NCBI GenBank assembly: GCA_019753285.1
Contig: JAIELD010000029.1
Coordinates: forward strand, 124,001-188,000
Length of the DNA: 64,000 nt
From: Beijerinckiaceae bacterium
GTDB taxonomy: Bacteria; Pseudomonadota; Alphaproteobacteria; Rhizobiales; Beijerinckiaceae
Direction of reading: 5' to 3'
Each line of letters begins with the position of its first letter. Positions within the stretch are counted from its first letter, which is position 1. Shown one piece after another: positions 1 through 8,541 of this stretch. The notes below the pieces were generated by a model. It had not been told where the DNA came from, made no database searches, and saw nothing but the letters and a program-made list of their open reading frames with translations. The translations under genes were made by a program, and so were the position numbers.

Positions 1-306
1 TTATCCAACACCCGGCCGTTTTTGGATAATGACCAAAGGCATAAAGAGACAAATCAGACCGTCATAATCGAACCGATCAAATCAGGATTGGATGACGTAA
101 TCCGCGTTTTAATTGATCACAACCCAAAGATTGGGAAGAGCTATTTCCGCTTCGATTGCTATCGTGATGGTATGACGATTGCCGATTACAGAAATGCCGT
201 GCGCGACCGATTGGGAGACGTCGAAGCTCAAAAATTCAAGCGCGATATTAGATGGGACAGCGATCGGAATTTTATTAGAGCTCAAAGTGATCGTCGCTCG
301 AAATAG
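1..306 (+). CDS. hypothetical protein, 3' part of a gene cut by the window edge
   Basis: The reading frame is open from the first base and stops at 304-306, so these about 101 codons are probably the C-terminal part of a longer protein. A TTG at 22-24 could start a 94-residue protein, but no clear ribosome binding site precedes it. The product is charged and hydrophilic, with no membrane segment and no motif I recognise. It reads in the same direction as the HNH endonuclease gene, whose start is 18 bases downstream, so co-transcription is likely. Like the next three genes it is AT-richer than the rest of the window. I assign no function. Confidence 0.55.
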   Translation, partial: LSNTRPFLDNDQRHKETNQTVIIEPIKSGLDDVIRVLIDHNPKIGKSYFRFDCYRDGMTIADYRNAVRDRLGDVEAQKFKRDIRWDSDRNFIRAQSDRRSK

Positions 307-324
307 AATACGAGTTCACAGAAA

Positions 325-1323
325 ATGGCTATTGAAGATATAGATACCCAACACATTGAACAAGCTATCATGGAATGTGATCGCATTGGACATGATAAAT
401 TCATTGAGAAATATGGATACGGCAAGGCTCGTGGCTACAATTTAGTTAAAAACGGCCGCGAATACGCTAGTAAAGCTATTTTAGGTGTCGCTCATAAGTT
501 TATTACGCCTTCGTCCAAGCCGTTGAAATTTAACGATTTTGGCGGCGGCAAAGCCGATGCGGCAAAGCGTCTACAAAAACTAGGTTTCGAAGTTAGTCAA
601 CCGGCTCGCAATCCACCTTGGAGCCGAGACGAATTGATTTTGGCACTGGACCTGTACTTTACAAATCCAACTAATCCACCTGGCAAGGGCTCCAAAGCGG
701 TAGATGATCTTTCGGCCCTGTTGAACAAGCTCCAGCGTTTAAATGGAACGACTGGAAACGCGTCGCTCCGCAATCAGAATGGCGTGTATCTTAAAATGAT
801 GAACCTTCGGGCGTTGGACTCGAACTTCACGTCGCAGGGTAAGGTGGGCATGCAATCAGGCGGCTTGTTAGAAAAAACAATCTGGCAGGAATATAAAAAT
901 AAACGCGCTAAATTGGCACAAGATGCAGGAGCCATCCGAGCAGCAATAACCGTTGCAGACGTTGCGGCTCCGACCGATGTTAGTAGTCGCGACCCCTATG
1001 AGGGTGACGAAGGTGGCATCATAATGCGCCTTCATCGCCGTTACGAGCGGGACGCGCGTCTTATCGTAGAAAAAAAGAAGGACGCGCGGCTTAAAGGACT
1101 TTTGGTTTGCGAAATCTGTGATTTCGACTTTGAAAAGCGATACGGAACGCTTGGTGCAGACTTTATCGAGGTGCATCACACGAAACCTGTCCACGCGATG
1201 AAGCCAGGTTCTAAGACGAAACTATCCGACCTCGCTTTGCTCTGTTCGAATTGTCATAGGATGGCGCACCGTAAACGCCTGCCGCTTTCTATTGCTGAAG
1301 TCAAAGCAGCGATATCGACTTAG
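325..1323 (+). CDS. HNH endonuclease (McrA-like), probable restriction/defence nuclease
   Basis: A 332-residue protein. The C-terminal 70 residues hold a complete zinc-bound HNH (beta-beta-alpha metal) nuclease: Cys262-x2-Cys265, the catalytic-type pair His284-His285 after an Ile-Glu-Val strand, then Cys307-x2-Cys310-His311 and His315. The family cuts DNA using one divalent metal ion. The N-terminal 90 or so residues (Gly-Tyr-Gly-Lys followed by Asn-Gly-Arg-Glu-Tyr-Ala-Ser-Lys-Ala) recall, from memory, the head domain of ScoMcrA-type type IV restriction enzymes, but I could not check this. The middle part (about 95-190) contains Trp-Ser-Arg-Asp-Glu, common in HNH restriction proteins. Only four bases separate the stop from the next start, so the two genes are almost certainly one operon. 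The DNA is AT-rich compared with the genes after 5.9 kb. Confidence 0.8.
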   Translation: MAIEDIDTQHIEQAIMECDRIGHDKFIEKYGYGKARGYNLVKNGREYASKAILGVAHKFITPSSKPLKFNDFGGGKADAAKRLQKLGFEVSQPARNPPWSRDELILALDLYFTNPTNPPGKGSKAVDDLSALLNKLQRLNGTTGNASLRNQNGVYLKMMNLRALDSNFTSQGKVGMQSGGLLEKTIWQEYKNKRAKLAQDAGAIRAAITVADVAAPTDVSSRDPYEGDEGGIIMRLHRRYERDARLIVEKKKDARLKGLLVCEICDFDFEKRYGTLGADFIEVHHTKPVHAMKPGSKTKLSDLALLCSNCHRMAHRKRLPLSIAEVKAAIST

Positions 1324-1327
1324 GATT

Positions 1328-1882
1328 ATGGTTTTGAACAAAATCGAAAATAATTTTGATTCTGAACTGTTCAATACAATTTTTGAAAGCGCTACTGCGC
1401 AAGTAGATGAAGGATATTTCAATCTTAGAATTGATGGAGGTGCTCCAATATTACGTGAGCGTGTTTATTGTTATGAATTGTATCATCAGTTCCGCCTCTG
1501 CTGGCCTGAAGCTTCTCCGTATATAATTAATGGCGAAGTCGACAAACGGGGGCATCCGATTCTGAGAAAACTAAAGGCTCAGCAAATTCCTGATTTTCTT
1601 ATCCATTCTCCAGGATCGATGAGGCATAATCACACGATCATTGAAGTAAAAACTTCGAATGTTAAAAATGGAGGTTTGAAGAAAGATGTCGAGACCTTGT
1701 TGCGTTTCAGAAATATCGTCGGTTATCAAAGAGCAATTTATTTAATTTTTGGCTCTCTCAACGATCGGACAAAAAAGCGCATTGCTAAGAATATTTGTGA
1801 ATATCCACAAATTGAGCTCTGGTTTCACGATAAACCAAACACACCTGCATATCGATATCGCTCTACTGAATACACGCGATAA
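1328..1882 (+). CDS. PD-(D/E)xK nuclease-like protein
   Basis: A 184-residue protein starting at the ATG four bases after the HNH gene; an upstream start at 1292 would overlap that gene and is less likely. The arrangement Glu50 (in a helix), then Ile-Pro-Asp89-Phe, then Ile-Ile-Glu106-Val-Lys108-Thr fits the PD-(D/E)xK fold used by many restriction and repair nucleases: an acidic residue, Asp at the end of a strand, and Glu-x-Lys on the next strand. No other domain is visible. This is the most AT-rich gene in the window, a sign of recent transfer. It sits between an HNH nuclease and an SNF2 helicase, which supports a role in DNA defence. No named family comes to mind; the nuclease assignment rests on the motif alone. 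Confidence 0.6.
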   Translation: MVLNKIENNFDSELFNTIFESATAQVDEGYFNLRIDGGAPILRERVYCYELYHQFRLCWPEASPYIINGEVDKRGHPILRKLKAQQIPDFLIHSPGSMRHNHTIIEVKTSNVKNGGLKKDVETLLRFRNIVGYQRAIYLIFGSLNDRTKKRIAKNICEYPQIELWFHDKPNTPAYRYRSTEYTR

Positions 1883-1940
1883 ACGTATTCGTTTCTTGAG
1901 TTTGATTGACCAAATCGGTTAAAGCGCAGGGGCGGCGTCA

Positions 1941-4900
1941 ATGCGATCCACTTCGAAATTTCAATCAAAAATACTAAGTCGCCCCTCCGAAGCTTCGCAT
2001 TACAACATTTATTGTTCAGCTCTGGAGTGGGACCTCACCGACCCTATCGTTATCGAGAGCGCTGACGACTTCAAGTCAACAAAGCGGTGGGAAGAGAGGC
2101 TCACACCCTTCCATCACCAGATCAGCAACCTCATCACCTTTTGCCGCCGCTTGCCAGTTACCCTACTCGCCGATGACGTCGGCTTAGGCAAAACGATCAG
2201 CGCTGGGCTTGTGATGAGCGAGCTGATCGCACGCGCGCGGCTCTCAAAAGTTCTTATCGTCTGTCCCAAAGTGCTCTGCCCGCAGTGGAAAGAGGAGCTC
2301 GCGTCCAAGTTTGATATTCCCAGTATAATTGCGACCGGACGAGAGATCTTGTCGGCTAATCCTGGCGACGTCGGCGCAGTAATTACAACCTACAATTCGG
2401 CCCGACTTTATCTGGAAAAAATTCCAGAGGACCGTTTTCAAATGCTTGTTCTCGATGAAGCTCATAAGCTTCGCAATCTTCACGGCACGCCAGATACACC
2501 TCAGGTAGCACGAACCTTTTATAAGGCACTATCGAACCGGCGGTTTTCTTTTGTGTTGATGCTCACTGCAACACCAATTCAAAATCGACTTTGGGACCTA
2601 TATTCGCTCGTCGACCTGCTTACGGCAGCTCGTGGCCACGACAATCCCTTCGGCTCGCCTGGCATGTTCGCTCGGCGTTTCATCGCCGATGAAAGGGATA
2701 AGGCGAGGCAATTAAAACCCGAAGCTCGCGATGAGTTTCGCTCGATAGTGTACGGTTATATGTCTCGTGTCCGGCGAGGAGATGCAAATCTCCTTTTTCC
2801 CGAGCGCATCGTTCAGATGCACAATGTATTGCCAACGCCCGCAGAGATTGAGCTGATCACCGCAATCGCGGAACCGATCAAGGAGATGAACCGCCTCGCA
2901 CAAATTAGCATATTGCAGGCTTTGGCGAGTAGTCCACATGCGCTCGCCGCTCAGCTCATCAATATGGCGAGAAACGGGACAGTATCTAAGGACCTGGCAA
3001 TTAAGGTCGGTCAAATCGTGTTGGCAATGCCTCCGAGCGCCAAACTATCAGGTCTTGCGGTCTTAATTGAACAACTCAAAAGGCAACAACCTGATAGTTG
3101 GCGTTTGATTGTTTTCACGACGCGCCGAGAGACTCAGACGACCATACAAAATTTTCTAGAATCACAGGGTCTAAAGGTTGGTCTCATCAATGGAGATTCC
3201 GGACTACGAAATCAGGAAACAATTTCCAAATTTCGTGAGACGCCACCTAGCTATCGGGTGATCGTTTCGACCGAGGCTGGTTCTGAAGGCGTCAATCTTC
3301 AGGTCGCAAACGTTCTTGTGAATTATGACCTGCCTTGGAACCCGATGATTGTCGAACAACGCATCGGTCGCGTTCAGAGACTGGGCTCTGACCACGCTCA
3401 TGTCAGTATCTTCAACATCACCCTGAAAGGCACTTTCGAAGAATACATCGTAGCGCGGCTCATGGAAAAATTGCAGATGGCTTCGCATGCCATCGGGGAT
3501 ATCGAGTCCCTTCTCCAGGGAGCGGATGTCGGTGATCGAGACGAAGATGCTGGTAGGAGCTTCGAAGATCAGATTTTGGAACTTGTCCTCGCCGCCTTGG
3601 CTGGCAAGGATGTCGAAAAAGATGTGCGTCTGAAAGAGACGAGCATTGAAAACGCAAAGCGTGAGTTAGAACTCGAGGAAGCTGCCATTAACGCGATGCT
3701 CGGCAGCATGGATAGTTCTGGATACACAGGTCCAAAGGCCCCAGCATTACCTAAAATTCAGCGCTCGATGGAGCCACCAGATTTCATTCAGTCCGCTTTT
3801 CAAATGTTGGGCGCAAAGATTTCAGAATTTCGGCCTGGCATCTTCGCGGTAGAAGAAAAATCTTCACGTGAATACATTACATTTGATCCAGAAAAATCCG
3901 CAGATAAGCGCGTAGGGCTTTACACTCCCCAATCTCCCGCATTCCAACGGCTCGTAAAACGCTCAATCAGTTCAGCACTGCATGACATTAAGGATGGCGA
4001 TGACAATCCTGGTACGGAATCGCAAAGCATCGCTTCGGCATGGGTTGAACAGCTTGGCGCGAAATTCGATATCGCGAAGGTCACGGCCGCAGCACGGTCA
4101 TTCCACGGTGACGCTCTGCTCCGGGTCCGCGCAACCACGGCGCACGATAGTTACGAGCGGCTGGTGTCATGCAAATGTGAAAATCAGGACCATCAGACCT
4201 ATAAAAGCGGGCCCGAATTTATCACGCCGGTAGCCGATCTGATCCAGGACATTGGAACGCTCGGAATTGATCCCGAAAAGCTTCGGACAGCGGGCGAGAG
4301 CGATATGGCTATTGCTGAATTTAGTAGGTTCTACCTAGAGCGAGGAGCGATTGAAGTCGAGGCTGCCGGCACGGATGATAGGAAGCGGAAGAAACTGGAA
4401 GATGATTTCACGCCGCGCCTCGAAATGACGCTTGTGGGAGTGAAAGGAAGTGTTTCGCGCGATGTCGATGTTCGTGTCCGCTACACTTTCGCTTCCGGTG
4501 GCGAATATGAGAGCGACCTTACGATCCGGCCTAGCACGCGCGAAATCGTCAAAGGCCCTGAAATTGCTCGTTGTGGCAAATCGGGACAACAAGCTCCCAT
4601 TACCTGCTTCGGACAATGTGCCTACTCGGGCGCGCAAGTGCTGAAGCATTTGTTGGTTTCATCGGAATTTTCGACACGGCAAGCACTCTCGGAATTCACT
4701 GCAACCTGCGCTTTGAGCGGGAAAACGGCTGTAAAAGACGAACTTGAGTTATCCTATGTCACCGGCAGACTAATCGCATCGAGCTTGCTTATGACATCGT
4801 CGATAAGTGGGAAACGAGGCGAACCGGAGCATTTCAGCCAATGTCATTTCACAAATTCGACCGCTCTGAAAAGCGAGCAGGCTGAAAGCCAGATTTCCGA

Positions 4901-5639
4901 AAAATACTACCGCTCTGACGAGCAAGCACGATCCGAATTCACTGGGAAACTTGGCCATAAAAGCGAGTTTTTGGCTTGTTTTGAAACTCGGCAGACAATA
5001 GCGGCGAACGAGGCCGAGACTTGCGAAATAACTCAGAAGAAGGTGCGGCCTGGGATCCTTATCGGCTGTGATATTACGGGTAAGCGGGTTTTACCTTCGG
5101 AACTCAGCGTCTGCGCCGCATCCCGGAAACGGGTGCTGAAAAGCCTACTCGTCACTAGCAGCGTTTCCCAAGCCCCGCTCATACCAGAAGAGGCTCTCCA
5201 ATCGCTGGGGGGGGCATATTGTTTACCAGTGGAGGCAGAGGCTTGTTTCTGGAGTGGTCGCCGCTCGCATCCAGACGACATGCGTACCTGTACCCTCTCG
5301 GGTCTACCGATTCATGTTGAGTTCGCGACAAAAAGCGAACCGCCGCGCCTCCGTTCGTTAGTTGAGATGCTCGATGGCATTAGGAGAAGCGCCGACGAAG
5401 AGTCCTTGTGGCCGACCCTTGAAACCAGGGTTGCTGCTGCGTTGAAAGGAGGCAAAGTTCGCGTGGAGGCGGCCGTGATTTCGCCAGCCAAACAGCATCT
5501 CGCAGTCTGTTCAGAATCGAAGAAGTTGCTCGGCCTCAAGGTCCGTCAGGTCGGGGTGATCTATGACATCAAAGATAATTCAATCATTGGCAGGCTAGCT
5601 GAAGGAAAGCGTAATGCCCAAGGCTGGGTCGCCGAATAA
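1941..5639 (+). CDS. SNF2/RapA-family helicase with C-terminal 15-residue Cys/Ser repeats
   Basis: A 1232-residue superfamily 2 ATPase. Residues 75-90 contain the Walker A Asp-Val-Gly-Leu-Gly-Lys-Thr, 172-175 the DEAH box, about 205-212 the Leu-Thr-Ala-Thr-Pro motif III, and about 443-480 the SNF2 motifs V and VI (Ser-Glu-Gly-Val-Asn-Leu, Gln-Arg-Ile-Gly-Arg-Val-Gln-Arg). The helicase part most resembles RapA/HepA-type enzymes that translocate on double-stranded DNA. Residues about 520-870 are unassigned and partly coiled. Residues 878-1131 are about 17 tandem 15-residue units, listed as a separate repeat feature; I know no SNF2 family described with them. An AGGGG lies nine bases before the ATG. 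It is the last gene of the AT-rich plus-strand block with HNH and PD-(D/E)xK proteins, which suggests a defence role with the helicase as translocating or sensing module. RapA-like recycling of RNA polymerase is the alternative, but the context does not favour it. Confidence 0.85.
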   Translation: MRSTSKFQSKILSRPSEASHYNIYCSALEWDLTDPIVIESADDFKSTKRWEERLTPFHHQISNLITFCRRLPVTLLADDVGLGKTISAGLVMSELIARARLSKVLIVCPKVLCPQWKEELASKFDIPSIIATGREILSANPGDVGAVITTYNSARLYLEKIPEDRFQMLVLDEAHKLRNLHGTPDTPQVARTFYKALSNRRFSFVLMLTATPIQNRLWDLYSLVDLLTAARGHDNPFGSPGMFARRFIADERDKARQLKPEARDEFRSIVYGYMSRVRRGDANLLFPERIVQMHNVLPTPAEIELITAIAEPIKEMNRLAQISILQALASSPHALAAQLINMARNGTVSKDLAIKVGQIVLAMPPSAKLSGLAVLIEQLKRQQPDSWRLIVFTTRRETQTTIQNFLESQGLKVGLINGDSGLRNQETISKFRETPPSYRVIVSTEAGSEGVNLQVANVLVNYDLPWNPMIVEQRIGRVQRLGSDHAHVSIFNITLKGTFEEYIVARLMEKLQMASHAIGDIESLLQGADVGDRDEDAGRSFEDQILELVLAALAGKDVEKDVRLKETSIENAKRELELEEAAINAMLGSMDSSGYTGPKAPALPKIQRSMEPPDFIQSAFQMLGAKISEFRPGIFAVEEKSSREYITFDPEKSADKRVGLYTPQSPAFQRLVKRSISSALHDIKDGDDNPGTESQSIASAWVEQLGAKFDIAKVTAAARSFHGDALLRVRATTAHDSYERLVSCKCENQDHQTYKSGPEFITPVADLIQDIGTLGIDPEKLRTAGESDMAIAEFSRFYLERGAIEVEAAGTDDRKRKKLEDDFTPRLEMTLVGVKGSVSRDVDVRVRYTFASGGEYESDLTIRPSTREIVKGPEIARCGKSGQQAPITCFGQCAYSGAQVLKHLLVSSEFSTRQALSEFTATCALSGKTAVKDELELSYVTGRLIASSLLMTSSISGKRGEPEHFSQCHFTNSTALKSEQAESQISEKYYRSDEQARSEFTGKLGHKSEFLACFETRQTIAANEAETCEITQKKVRPGILIGCDITGKRVLPSELSVCAASRKRVLKSLLVTSSVSQAPLIPEEALQSLGGAYCLPVEAEACFWSGRRSHPDDMRTCTLSGLPIHVEFATKSEPPRLRSLVEMLDGIRRSADEESLWPTLETRVAAALKGGKVRVEAAVISPAKQHLAVCSESKKLLGLKVRQVGVIYDIKDNSIIGRLAEGKRNAQGWVAE
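4572..5333 (+). repeat. DNA encoding about 17 tandem 15-residue repeats in the SNF2 protein
   Basis: Codons 878-1131 can be set out in lines of 15 with conserved columns: position 1 is Cys or Ser, position 3 is usually hydrophobic, position 4 is Ser or Thr, position 5 is most often Gly, position 6 is often Lys or Arg, and positions 12-13 are often Glu-Leu or Glu-Phe. Units begin for example at Cys878, Cys893, Ser908, Cys923, Ser938, Ser953, Cys968, Ser983, Ser998, Cys1013, Cys1028, Cys1043, Cys1058 and Ser1073. One unit near 1088-1101 has 14 residues, then units start at Cys1102 and Cys1117. The DNA copies have diverged, so the repeat is visible only in the protein. Confidence 0.85.
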
Positions 5640-5893
5640 TTGCGGTCTCTTCCCAGAAACTCCGGTCGAAAAAGCTTATTTGGGGCCTAAACGGATGATT
5701 AGTCGGTGAACGATTAAACGCTCACTAGACATCCGAATTATCCTGAAAAACCGACGCTGTGTGATGTGTTCTTGGTCAGTTCTGGCTCAACTTCGAACGT
5801 ATCGCTATACCCCCTTTCGTTCTTTTTTTACGCATAGCGTCTGTTAGCTCTTTCGGGGCGATCGACGCGCCGCTGCCGGCCATCCTCTTCGAG

Positions 5894-5913
5894 GCGGAGG
5901 GCTGAACCTCCGC
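5894..5913 (-). terminator. hairpin just downstream of ndh
   Basis: A 7-bp perfect stem (GCGGAGG with CCTCCGC) and six-base loop start four bases past the stop codon of the minus-strand NADH dehydrogenase gene. No run of T follows on the minus strand, so it may be only a weak terminator or an RNA-stabilising end. The rest of 5640-5893 between the AT-rich island and ndh shows no gene, tRNA or attachment repeat that I can see. Confidence 0.45.
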
Positions 5914-5916
5914 TGC

Positions 5917-7332
5917 TCAATGCAGCTTCAGCTTCGGGCGGATCACCTGGTTGACATGGCCGATCGCGATCATCGTCATGCCCTTCAGCCAGCCATGAAT
6001 GGCGATGAGGTGCATGCGGTAGAGCGACACGTAGATCAGCCTCGCAAGACGGCCTTCCACCGCCATGCGCCCGCCGATGAGGTTGCCCATCAGGCTGCCC
6101 ACGGTGGAATAGCGTGACAGAGAAACGAGCGAGCCCTTGTCGCGATAGACGAAGGGTTCGAGGCTACCGCCCTTGATCAGCGCGCGGATATTGCGAAAGC
6201 AGGTTTCCGCCATCTGGTGCGCGGCCTGCGCGCGCGGCGGAATGGGCCGGTCGGCGCCCTGCGGCTGGCAATTCGCGCAGTCCCCGATCGCGAAGATGCG
6301 CTCGTCCCGCGTCGTCTGCAGCGTGTCGCGCACCACGAGCTGGTTGTTGCGCGTCGTCTCCAGCCCGCCGATTCCGTTGAGGAACTCGGCGCCCTTGACG
6401 CCCGCCGCCCAGACCTTGAGGTCGGCCTCGATGAAGCCGCCGTCGCGCGTGGCAATGCCGGTCTCGCGCACCTCGGTCACCTGCAGCCCGGTGAGCACCG
6501 TAACGCCGATCGCCTCGAGCTCGGCTTTCGCGGCCGCCGAAAGCTTTTCGGGCAGCGCGGGCAGAATGCGAGGGCCGGCTTCGACCAGCGTCACCTTGAG
6601 GCGCGACTCGTCGAACACTTCGAGACCGTAATAGCCTAGGCCGCGGGCCGCGGTGAAGAGCTCGGCCGCAAGCTCGACGCCGGTCGCGCCGCCGCCGACG
6701 ATCACGATGCGGACATACGCATCGGCGGCCGGGTCCGCGCTCATGGTGCGGGAGACACGCAGGCATTGGTTGAGCAGCATCTGGCGAAACCGGTCTGCCT
6801 GCTCGCGACTGTCCAGAAAAATTGCGTTGTCCCGCGCGCCCGGCGTGCCGAAATCGTTCGAGACAGAGCCGATCGCCAGCACCAGATAGTCATAGCGGAT
6901 GCGGTGCTGCCCGATGATCTCCCGGCCCTTTTCATCGAGCAGCGGAGCCACGATCACCTGCCGCGCCTCGCGGTCTATGCCTTGCAGCGAACCGTCGAAG
7001 AAGCGGTAGTTCCAGCGATAGGCGTGGCTGCGATAGCCGACCTCGTCGAGATTGGCGTCGAGGGAGCCGGCGGCGACCTCATGCAGCAGCGGCTTCCAGA
7101 TGTGAGTGCGGTTGCGGTCGACGAGGATGATGTCGTAGCTGTCGCGCGGGAAGGTGCGGCCGAGCTTCACCATGAGGCCAAGCCCACCGGCGCCGCCGCC
7201 GATCACCACGATCTGCGTTTTCTTCGCCTTCATCGCGCTCGGCAGCCCGTTGGACGACGTCGGAAGCCCGGCCGGCGAGTGCGGGAGGCTGCCGACCTCT
7301 TCGGTCCTCGTCTTGCTCGCCAAATCGTCCAT
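5917..7332 (-). CDS. ndh: type II NADH:quinone oxidoreductase (NDH-2)
   Basis: A 471-residue FAD enzyme that oxidises NADH and passes electrons to quinone without pumping protons, at the inner face of the cytoplasmic membrane. Residues 40-50 form the FAD-binding Gly-x-Gly-x-x-Gly strand, a second Val-Gly-Gly-Gly-Ala-Thr-Gly near 210 binds NADH, and Ala-Ile-Gly-Asp near 350 closes the FAD site. The C-terminal 60 residues are hydrophobic and amphipathic, as in membrane-attached NDH-2. The frame is open further upstream, but the ATG at 7332 has AAGGAG eight bases before it, so I start there. The first 35 residues before the FAD motif are not conserved-looking. Confidence 0.9.
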   Translation of the reverse strand: MDDLASKTRTEEVGSLPHSPAGLPTSSNGLPSAMKAKKTQIVVIGGGAGGLGLMVKLGRTFPRDSYDIILVDRNRTHIWKPLLHEVAAGSLDANLDEVGYRSHAYRWNYRFFDGSLQGIDREARQVIVAPLLDEKGREIIGQHRIRYDYLVLAIGSVSNDFGTPGARDNAIFLDSREQADRFRQMLLNQCLRVSRTMSADPAADAYVRIVIVGGGATGVELAAELFTAARGLGYYGLEVFDESRLKVTLVEAGPRILPALPEKLSAAAKAELEAIGVTVLTGLQVTEVRETGIATRDGGFIEADLKVWAAGVKGAEFLNGIGGLETTRNNQLVVRDTLQTTRDERIFAIGDCANCQPQGADRPIPPRAQAAHQMAETCFRNIRALIKGGSLEPFVYRDKGSLVSLSRYSTVGSLMGNLIGGRMAVEGRLARLIYVSLYRMHLIAIHGWLKGMTMIAIGHVNQVIRPKLKLH

Positions 7333-7476
7333 GTGCGTCGCTCCTTGGCTTCCGCGTCTCACGGCGCAGAAAGGCGGTCGCTCGCTGTTCGCAAACGCCC
7401 GCGATAAGCTAAACACAAGAGCGGCTGCAGAGCCATCGCCTATCGGCCTTGCCCACAGCACGCCCCGAGCGGCGGA

Positions 7477-8421
7477 TTACCGCTGCAGCAGGGTTTTTTC
7501 CAGCATGATGTGTATGCCCTTCGATCCGTTGACGACCTGCGTCACCCTGAGATCGGCGGCAAGGCTGCACAGCGTGTAGGCATCTTCGCGCGACAAGCCT
7601 CCAAGCCGCTCGATCAGATCGAGCATGGCGCGCAGCGCAATCACGACACAGTCGTCGAGATCAGGATCGAACGCCATGGTGATCCAATGCGTCGGCGTCT
7701 CGGCGATCGGCCATTCCAGCGTCATGTCGTTGCGCGCGACGAGCTCGAACGTGCCGACAAGCCCCGTTTCGATCGCAGTGATGCAGACCTCGCCATCCCC
7801 CTGCGCGCCATGCCCGTCCCCCACGGAGAACAGCGCTCCGTCACAGAACACGGGAAGGTAGAGCGTCGTGCCGGCGACGAGTTCCTTGTTGTCGATGTTG
7901 CCGCCATTGCGGCGCGGCGGCGGCGTCGGGATCGCGCCCCAATTGGCTGGCGGCGCAACCGCCATCACGCCGAAGAAGGGCTTCAATGGCAATGTCAGGC
8001 CCCATGGGAGGCGGGCCTCCATTCGGCTCGCGTCGAGCGGAATGTGCATCAGCCGGCGCTGGTGGAAATCGTCCGGCAACGCACCGGCGAGCGGGCGGAT
8101 CACGTTGAAGCCCCAGTCGTAATGGAGATCGATTTGCTTGATCCTGACCTCGAGCACGCCGCCGGCGCGCGCGCCGCGCACGGCGACCGGGCCGGTGCAG
8201 ATGTGGAAGGGAAAGCGGGTCGAAACCTGCCGATGGATCGCCCGCAGCGCATCCGGAACAATGAACGGGCTGCCATCCGCAGGCATCACGTCCTCCCCGC
8301 CGGAGACGGTCGACAGGGTCACGGTCTCGCCGCTGTCGATCGTCAACACCGGCTTCAAGGCAGCATCGAAGTAGCCCCAATGGACGGTGTCGGGCGAAGC
8401 GTCGATGCGGCTTGCGGTCAT
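7477..8421 (-). CDS. acetamidase/formamidase family amidohydrolase
   Basis: A 314-residue protein of the FmdA/AmdA family, which hydrolyses short amides such as formamide or acetamide to acid and ammonia. Family features are His-Trp-Gly-Tyr near the start, a metal-site region Val-Gly-Asp-Gly-His-Gly-Ala-Gln-Gly-Asp-Gly-Glu, and Gly-Gly-Asn-Ile-Asp-Asn ahead of it. The reading frame stays open for over 400 codons upstream, but homology begins here; GAAAGAG precedes this ATG. It lies between ndh and a divergent hydroxyacid dehydrogenase gene (120-bp gap), so the two may share a promoter region. The true substrate is unknown. Confidence 0.85.
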   Translation of the reverse strand: MTASRIDASPDTVHWGYFDAALKPVLTIDSGETVTLSTVSGGEDVMPADGSPFIVPDALRAIHRQVSTRFPFHICTGPVAVRGARAGGVLEVRIKQIDLHYDWGFNVIRPLAGALPDDFHQRRLMHIPLDASRMEARLPWGLTLPLKPFFGVMAVAPPANWGAIPTPPPRRNGGNIDNKELVAGTTLYLPVFCDGALFSVGDGHGAQGDGEVCITAIETGLVGTFELVARNDMTLEWPIAETPTHWITMAFDPDLDDCVVIALRAMLDLIERLGGLSREDAYTLCSLAADLRVTQVVNGSKGIHIMLEKTLLQR

Positions 8422-8541
8422 GGCTGCTCTTTCGGGAATGGCGGCGGCTTCATCGCCACCGTTGGCAAAAAAAACGCTACGAGGCGTGGCCGTCAAGCTG
8501 TAAGCGAGTTCGAGACCAACCTCCAGCCTCGAGCGTCGATC

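Noticed and set aside
5640-5880. Attachment site or direct repeat at the right end of the AT-rich block
   Set aside because: No repeat matching the left part of the window is visible; the true left end is outside the window, so the test is not possible here.
7510-8541. In-frame extension of the hydroxyacid dehydrogenase to 657 codons
   Set aside because: The extra part is antisense to the acetamidase and has no family features; the enzyme is complete from 8542.
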